From PVC group bacterium (GTDB taxonomy: Bacteria > Verrucomicrobiota > Kiritimatiellia > SS1-B-03-39 > UBA6053), in assembly GCA_003565035.1 (NCBI GenBank), contig PXDP01000134.1:1-20326 (forward strand): DNA of 20,326 nt, written 5' to 3'. The notes beneath the pieces are model-generated. The model was given only the letters and a program-made list of their open reading frames with translations, was not told the DNA's origin and made no database searches. Of the stretch, positions 16,406 to 20,326 are shown in pieces. Made by a program: the position numbers and the translations under genes. How positions within the stretch are numbered: position 1 is the first letter of the stretch; the number at the start of each line of letters is the position of its first letter.

Positions 16406-19254
16406 GGTTCGGTGGTCTCCTGCGGGGTGCCGATATACTGAATAGCGAGGACGGACTGGACGCCGAATGGAAGGGTTTCCGCTTCCAGCCAGACGTTGAT
16501 TTGTTCGGACAGGGATTTCCCGCCGTGGCCGGCCTGAAGGCCCATCATCAGAAGCAGGTCATCTGTTTCCTCCTCTTCATCCGGGGCATCCAAAACGATG
16601 TCCTCGTCTGCGGAAAAAAGTTTTTGCGCCATTAATTGGTGGCCGTGCAGAATGATTTTCACCCCGGGTTTCTCGTTTTCGAGTAGTTCTCTCGGAAATA
16701 CCACATTTTGTAGAGTGAGGCCGGGTTTAATGCCTCGTTCATGAAACATCAGCGAGCCTGTATGACCGTCACGCGCGAACTGCTGAGCAAGGGAGAGCAG
16801 TTCAATTATGTGATCCATGGTAAGCCTGTCGCCCTCGGCCGGAGCGGATTCGCCGAGGGAGAGCGTGTCCTCCTCCTGAAGTTCGATCACGATGCGGCGG
16901 GGATCGGCAAGTTGTTCCCACAGGGCCTGATTATCCCGGATGGCGGGACGCTGGAGGCGCTCCTGAATCCAGGCGATTTCGTTCAGGTCCATGGTTTGCA
17001 GCAGTTCCAGCGCGGCCTCCGCGTCGACACCCCGCAGAATATTGTTCATGACTTCGGCTCGCTCGGAGGGAACCTTGCCACTGTCGGGAAGGACCGAGTC
17101 CCAGTCCGGGTTTTTTCCGTCTAAAATATCACCGGCCAGTGCCAGGACCACAGGAACAAGGTTCGGATTGTTTCTTGGCGTGTCCTGGCGCAGAGTGGTG
17201 AAAAGTCGCACCCCGATTTCCTCGTCGGTATTGCCCAGCGCGATTACCCAGTAGGCCAGTTCAAACGCCCGGGTTTGGTCGGCCTGTTCCAATTGCGGGC
17301 GCCAGAGATCGGCGATGAGCAACGATGCCGCCGGGTCCAGGTCTTCTTCATCCGGGGAGTCTGGTTGAGCCCCGGTTTCAGGGTTCTCATAGTAAACGAA
17401 AGGATCTTCCTGCCCGTACCCGGTCATGGTCATCATGTCCGGATTTGCCGCGTAGTACATCATGTTGTGAAAGAAGTAGCCCAGCATCTGGCGCTGAGAC
17501 TGATTATGGATTTCCCCGTAGCGTTCGAGAAAGGCACGCTGCATGCTTTCAGGATCCGAAATAATCTTTTCGAAAACCAAAGGGTCGTCACCGAAATTGA
17601 TGTTTCCGGCGAGTATCTTGTCTATCAGGCTGTCAAAGCTCTCCAGAACCTCCGCATCCCCGGCTGTGACATCTTCATCCCCTTTGGTAAGCTTGTTGAC
17701 CTGTTCACGGATAATGCGTCCCTCCCAGCGGTCTCCATCCTCCAATTCCTCCGCAAAGCGTTCCTGAAGGATGGCGACCGCCTGTTCGCTAAACGCCTTG
17801 CCGTCTTCCCCCCGGCGGAGCGGCGCGGGAGAGATCACGTGCCCCAACTCATACAGATGCGCGGTCTGGATTTTTTCCAGGTAGAGCTCGCGGAACGTGT
17901 TCACATACTCTTCCCCTCCCTGAGCAAGCAGCGTGTATATCACCGCTTCATCCAGTTCATCCATGTCGGGGGTGTGTTCAAAGTAAACCTCCGCGATTTC
18001 GAGACGGCTTTTGCCTTGAATGATTCCATAAAAATCCCGCGCGGCTTCGCGGAGTTCTTCGCCGCTCAAGTCTTCAAAATCCTCGCTGTTCACGGCAATG
18101 AGCATTTGATCCGCCAGTTCACCCACTCTGATGGGCCTGGAAAATGCGCGGCGCAGTTCGTGCAGTTCACGTTCTTGGCGCGAGCCGGAGAAGGAGCGGG
18201 ACTGCCGGATCTGGGAGCTGTCCACCGGAAGCACGCGGGTGTTTTCCGAAAGGGCCAGCAGCACCGGAAAGGTCTCGGGGCCGAGTTGCTGGATAAGGCG
18301 GATAATTTGCGTGCCGGTTTTACTGTCCGCTCCGTACATTTTCAATTCGTCCAGCGACTGACTCGCCGGACGCAGCAGCCAGTTCACTTCCCCGCTGATC
18401 CTTTGCAGAAAGGTCAAATCGTCCATGTCCGCCAACAGGTTGTAGAGACGGGACTGAGGTTCATCGAGACCCTCCGGATCCCCGGGCGGGTTACTCACAT
18501 ACTCCCGCCATTCGCTCACCGCCTCCTCCGCAATCCCGGCGGAGAGCCAGGAGTCGCGGTGACGGTTGATCATGTCCTCCACTTTGTCTGCAAACGCCTC
18601 CAAATCCCGGTCGCGGAGATAGTCCTGAAATAGATCATTGTAATTGAGATCCTGAACCGCGCTCAGTGCCGCCAGCAGTGTTTCACGGCGGCCAACGGTT
18701 TCAAACAGATGGGCCGCGAGCTGATTGGCCGCGTCGGTGTGGCCGGTTTGATGCAGGCGGACCGCCAGCAGCATGTGATTTCCGGTTTCCATTGCGGACG
18801 TGCTGGTGCTGAAATTTCTTTCCCGATGATTGATCCAGCGTTCAAATAAACGGTGCGTGTCCTGCACCAAATCCGCCGGTTGAATACTCACCGCGCCTTC
18901 CCTGGCGTCGCGCGCGGCCCCGATCCCGCCGCCGAGATGAACCGGTCCCTCCCACATGCGGTTTCCTCTGAGTAAACGAATTTCGTCGTCCTCCTCCCAG
19001 AACCATCCGGAATAACTTCCCTGATGCGAAGAAGAATAGAAAAAATGTGATGAGGCATCCTCTAAATCCCGTATGAAACGTACCGGACGCGCCTCCTCCG
19101 GAACCGGAACCAATCCGGCGCGCTCGAACACGGCGAACCCGGCGGAATTATCGGGGGCATCCTCCACCAGAACCGGAAAATCCGCCCGTAGATAACTCAT
19201 GGTTAATGCAAAACACAGCAAGCGGAAGAGCACGGCAGGGGTAATTCGATTCAT
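16402..19254 (-). CDS. Large exported protein of unknown function, first gene of the operon
   Basis: The 950-aa protein begins MNRITPAVLFRLLCFALT, a signal peptide likely cleaved near SYLRA/DFPV, and so is probably secreted or periplasmic. The mature part is strongly acidic and mainly helical, with repeat-like helix pairs (for example LAVRLHQTGHTDAANQLAAH) suggesting an alpha-solenoid, but no family is recognised. Acidic runs such as DAPDEEEETDD lie near the C-terminus. The frame is open to an ATG at 19317, but 19254 is chosen because a GGAG lies 5 nt ahead of it and the signal peptide starts there. Its stop overlaps the MoxR start (ATGA), which ties it to the MoxR/VWA genes and suggests it is a substrate or partner of that machine. 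The base composition looks less GC-extreme than the genes downstream. The function is not assigned. Confidence 0.8.
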   Translation of the reverse strand: MNRITPAVLFRLLCFALTMSYLRADFPVLVEDAPDNSAGFAVFERAGLVPVPEEARPVRFIRDLEDASSHFFYSSSHQGSYSGWFWEEDDEIRLLRGNRMWEGPVHLGGGIGAARDAREGAVSIQPADLVQDTHRLFERWINHRERNFSTSTSAMETGNHMLLAVRLHQTGHTDAANQLAAHLFETVGRRETLLAALSAVQDLNYNDLFQDYLRDRDLEAFADKVEDMINRHRDSWLSAGIAEEAVSEWREYVSNPPGDPEGLDEPQSRLYNLLADMDDLTFLQRISGEVNWLLRPASQSLDELKMYGADSKTGTQIIRLIQQLGPETFPVLLALSENTRVLPVDSSQIRQSRSFSGSRQERELHELRRAFSRPIRVGELADQMLIAVNSEDFEDLSGEELREAARDFYGIIQGKSRLEIAEVYFEHTPDMDELDEAVIYTLLAQGGEEYVNTFRELYLEKIQTAHLYELGHVISPAPLRRGEDGKAFSEQAVAILQERFAEELEDGDRWEGRIIREQVNKLTKGDEDVTAGDAEVLESFDSLIDKILAGNINFGDDPLVFEKIISDPESMQRAFLERYGEIHNQSQRQMLGYFFHNMMYYAANPDMMTMTGYGQEDPFVYYENPETGAQPDSPDEEDLDPAASLLIADLWRPQLEQADQTRAFELAYWVIALGNTDEEIGVRLFTTLRQDTPRNNPNLVPVVLALAGDILDGKNPDWDSVLPDSGKVPSERAEVMNNILRGVDAEAALELLQTMDLNEIAWIQERLQRPAIRDNQALWEQLADPRRIVIELQEEDTLSLGESAPAEGDRLTMDHIIELLSLAQQFARDGHTGSLMFHERGIKPGLTLQNVVFPRELLENEKPGVKIILHGHQLMAQKLFSADEDIVLDAPDEEEETDDLLLMMGLQAGHGGKSLSEQINVWLEAETLPFGVQSVLAIQYIGTPQETTEP

Positions 19255-19276
19255 GGAGTCTCCGGGTGGAATTGTA

Positions 19277-19293
19277 AGAAACACTAAGTTTCT
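19277..19293. repeat. Short inverted repeat in the leader of the operon
   Basis: AGAAAC and GTTTCT (6-bp arms, 5-nt loop ACTAA) lie 23 bp before the chosen start of the exported-protein gene. Just beyond them, 19294-19313 is AT-rich, including ATATAATAAAA on the plus strand, so an operon promoter here is plausible; no clear -35/-10 pair could be fixed. The palindrome could be an operator or a leader hairpin. The upstream membrane-protein gene ends at 19314, so the region is only 59 bp long. Confidence 0.35.
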
Positions 19294-19313
19294 GTATCGT
19301 ATATAATAAAAGA

Positions 19314-19994
19314 TCAAGTCCTAACAGGCTTTTCCGACTCCCGGCTGACAAAGGCGAGCACCAGCGTGAAAAAGCAGATCACCAGATTGAACAGGGGGAT
19401 TTGCAGGTCCGGCGGCAGGCTGTAGACCATGGTCACGGCGGGAATCCAGGTCATCCACACACTGATCATCACCGACCAGTAGCGGCGCACAAAACCGCTT
19501 TTGTAGGCGGCCCAGGCCCGGGACCAGGAAAAATCATGATCCTTCCACGTGTAGAAGAACAAAGACACCGGGGTGGCGTAGATCAGGTTATAGGGCCCCT
19601 GGTCCACCAGTACTTTTTTGAACAGGGTGAAGGGGTCATTGCCGTCACCGAACCAATGACCCTGCAGACGGTAGAGCGTGTCCACCATTAGTCCCTGCAC
19701 CGCCCAGTACAGCAGAAAAAACACGCCCTGCGCCGGCACCTGTCCCCGGGGAATTCGCCCCCGGTGCCACAGGACCAGCCACGAAACCAGTCCGCCGGAA
19801 ACCGCAGTGGACAGTGCGGAAAAGGTATAGCCGTTCCGGGCTCTCCGTTCGCCAATCGCCTCAAACACGCTCCGGGTTTCCGGAACCAGAAAAAACAGTG
19901 CCAGAATGAATCCTGCGAACAACTGCAGCACAAACGCCGGGACGCGGTTGCGTTTGAACGCTTCAAGGCATAGATGAAAAACCGGGCTGGACAT
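19314..19994 (-). CDS. Mpv17/PMP22-like membrane protein
   Basis: The 226-aa protein has about four to five hydrophobic segments (about 20-40, 57-75, 90-108, 132-150 and 170-215). The order of features matches the eukaryotic Mpv17/PMP22 family. An N-terminal helical pair is followed by a kinase-independent signature, FKKVLVDQGPYN (compare KKxxxDQ in Mpv17), then a helix with a Y/W-rich loop (WAAYKSGFVRRYWSVMIS), then WMTWIPAVTMVY in the place of the family's W-P-x-x-Q-x-x-N-F motif, and SLPPDLQIPLFNLVICFFTLVL, where the Mpv17 tail has P-x-x-x-R...N-x-x-W. The assignment comes from reading by eye, not from an alignment search. Mpv17 relatives are pore-forming inner membrane proteins of unclear function. 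The start lacks a good ribosome binding site. It is the gene just before the exported protein and may share the operon or be a separate unit, 59 bp away. Confidence 0.5.
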   Translation of the reverse strand: MSSPVFHLCLEAFKRNRVPAFVLQLFAGFILALFFLVPETRSVFEAIGERRARNGYTFSALSTAVSGGLVSWLVLWHRGRIPRGQVPAQGVFFLLYWAVQGLMVDTLYRLQGHWFGDGNDPFTLFKKVLVDQGPYNLIYATPVSLFFYTWKDHDFSWSRAWAAYKSGFVRRYWSVMISVWMTWIPAVTMVYSLPPDLQIPLFNLVICFFTLVLAFVSRESEKPVRT

Positions 19995-20069
19995 GGAATC
20001 AGGGGGTGAAAAAGGTTCGAATTCGCCGCTTCCGGTAATCCGGGGGAGTCAACAAGGCAATTCATTTCG

Positions 20070-20086
20070 TTTCCGAACGTCGGAAA
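20070..20086. promoter_or_regulatory. Palindromic operator-like site 1
   Basis: TTTCCGA-ACG-TCGGAAA is a perfect 7-bp inverted repeat around a 3-bp spacer. It lies in the divergent region between the membrane-protein gene and the gene at 20181. An almost identical site follows at 20101. Protein-binding sites for dimeric regulators look like this; the regulator is unknown. Confidence 0.5.
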
Positions 20087-20100
20087 ATCAAGCGGGTCCT

Positions 20101-20117
20101 TTTCCGACGATCGGAGA
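20101..20117. promoter_or_regulatory. Palindromic operator-like site 2
   Basis: TTTCCGA-CGA-TCGGAGA repeats site 1 with one mismatched arm position and a different spacer. The centres of the two sites (20078 and 20109) are 31 bp apart, close to three helical turns, so dimers bound at both would face the same side of the DNA. The site lies 30 bp upstream of the -35 box at 20147. Confidence 0.5.
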
Positions 20118-20146
20118 CTTGAAGTCGCGTCTGGTTTGGTAGATTG

Positions 20147-20174
20147 TTGACACAGAAAAATGTTCTCCTATGAA
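20147..20174 (+). promoter_or_regulatory. Candidate promoter for the gene at 20181
   Basis: A consensus -35 box TTGACA (20147-20152) is followed after 16 bp by TATGAA (20169-20174), a 4-of-6 match to a -10 box. Transcription would start near 20181, that is at or next to the start codon, so the message may be leaderless. No ribosome binding site precedes 20181. A second possibility is that this promoter is not the one used. Confidence 0.35.
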
Positions 20175-20180
20175 ATTAGT

Positions 20181-20326
20181 ATGAAACGTTTGGTTTTTCT
20201 TCTGGTTTGGGGCTTCTGCTCTCTGGTGACGGAAACGGTGCAGGCCGAAGTTCCTGATTGGTCGGGCGTATGGGAAACACAGTGGCGCAATGGCGGGGCG
20301 GTGGTGTATCTGAAGCAGGATGGAGA
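20181..20326 (+). CDS. Partial CDS of an exported protein, cut by the window end
   Basis: The first 48 codons are in the window. They encode a signal peptide (MKRLVFLLVWGFCSLVTETV, cleavage probably after QA) and the start of a mature part, DWSGVWETQWRNGGAVVYLK. This 'SGxWxTxW...L.QDG' pattern is common at the start of small beta-barrel, lipocalin-like exported proteins, but the fragment is too short to assign. A five-codon ORF, MKLV and a stop, starts at 20170 and overlaps this start by ATGA. No Shine-Dalgarno sequence is visible. The gene is divergent from the membrane-protein gene at 19994 and probably shares the control region with the two palindromes. Confidence 0.6.
   Translation, partial: MKRLVFLLVWGFCSLVTETVQAEVPDWSGVWETQWRNGGAVVYLKQDG

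Noticed and set aside
7565..16441. Four very long plus-strand open frames (631, 784, 663 and 626 codons) lying antisense to the MoxR/Bat operon, head to tail.
   Set aside because: They mirror the real minus-strand genes and are Gly/Ala/Glu-rich with no domains. GC-rich third positions leave the antisense frame free of stops. The minus-strand genes have clear families.
20007..20035. GGTTCGAATTC resembling a tRNA T-arm in the divergent region.
   Set aside because: No acceptor stem, D-arm or anticodon arm is found at the proper distances on either strand.
19688..20065. A 125-codon minus-strand frame overlapping the Mpv17-like gene.
   Set aside because: It shares most of its length with the membrane-protein gene in a shifted frame and lacks its hydrophobic pattern.

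Overview
The window is about 20 kb of mostly GC-rich bacterial DNA. About 17 kb of it is one minus-strand gene train. The lineage is inferred from gene content, not from a marker gene: a MoxR ATPase, DUF58 protein, BatA-type VWA proteins, large secreted/membrane HEAT-repeat proteins and signal-peptide-bearing hypotheticals, with base-rich third codon positions, point to a PVC-type bacterium (Verrucomicrobiota, Kiritimatiellota or Planctomycetota) with Gram-negative envelope biology. No rRNA, tRNA, CRISPR array, integrase or complete insertion sequence is visible.

Layout. (1) 1-90: a cluster of GC-rich inverted repeats. (2) 112-804 (+): a TPR-like ORF that looks 5'-truncated or interrupted. 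(3) 884-1918 (+): an inositol-monophosphatase/FIG-family phosphatase homologue. (4) 1920-2664: an AT-richer convergent zone with two small minus-strand ORFs of unknown function, a gene-like remnant on the plus strand, and a possible terminator for minus-strand transcription. (5) 2600-19254 (-): the main operon, read from right to left. The order is a secreted 950-aa protein of unknown function, a MoxR-type AAA+ ATPase, a DUF58 protein, a BatA-like membrane VWA protein, a second membrane VWA/GATase-like protein, a DUF4175-like coiled-coil membrane protein, a DUF4159 protein, and a 1434-aa thioredoxin-HEAT-thioredoxin-membrane protein. Most junctions are ATGA/TGATG overlaps or gaps of 1-20 bp, so the whole set is probably co-transcribed and translationally coupled. 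(6) 19314-19994 (-): a small membrane protein resembling the Mpv17/PMP22 family. (7) 19995-20180: a divergent control region with two 17-bp palindromes 31 bp apart and a consensus -35 box. (8) 20181-end (+): the 5' end of a gene for an exported protein.

How the genes may work together. MoxR ATPases act with VWA-domain partners as chaperone-like or metal-insertion systems, and the MoxR-DUF58-BatA core is the classical 'aerotolerance' (Bat) module. Here the core is embedded between a large exported protein of unknown function and an envelope protein with two CxxC thioredoxin-like domains bracketing a HEAT scaffold. The DUF4159 protein carries four consecutive cysteines. The inferred reading is an envelope-located MoxR/VWA complex with a dedicated redox and scaffold arm. 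This extended layout is the most interesting part of the window, although its core belongs to a known class.
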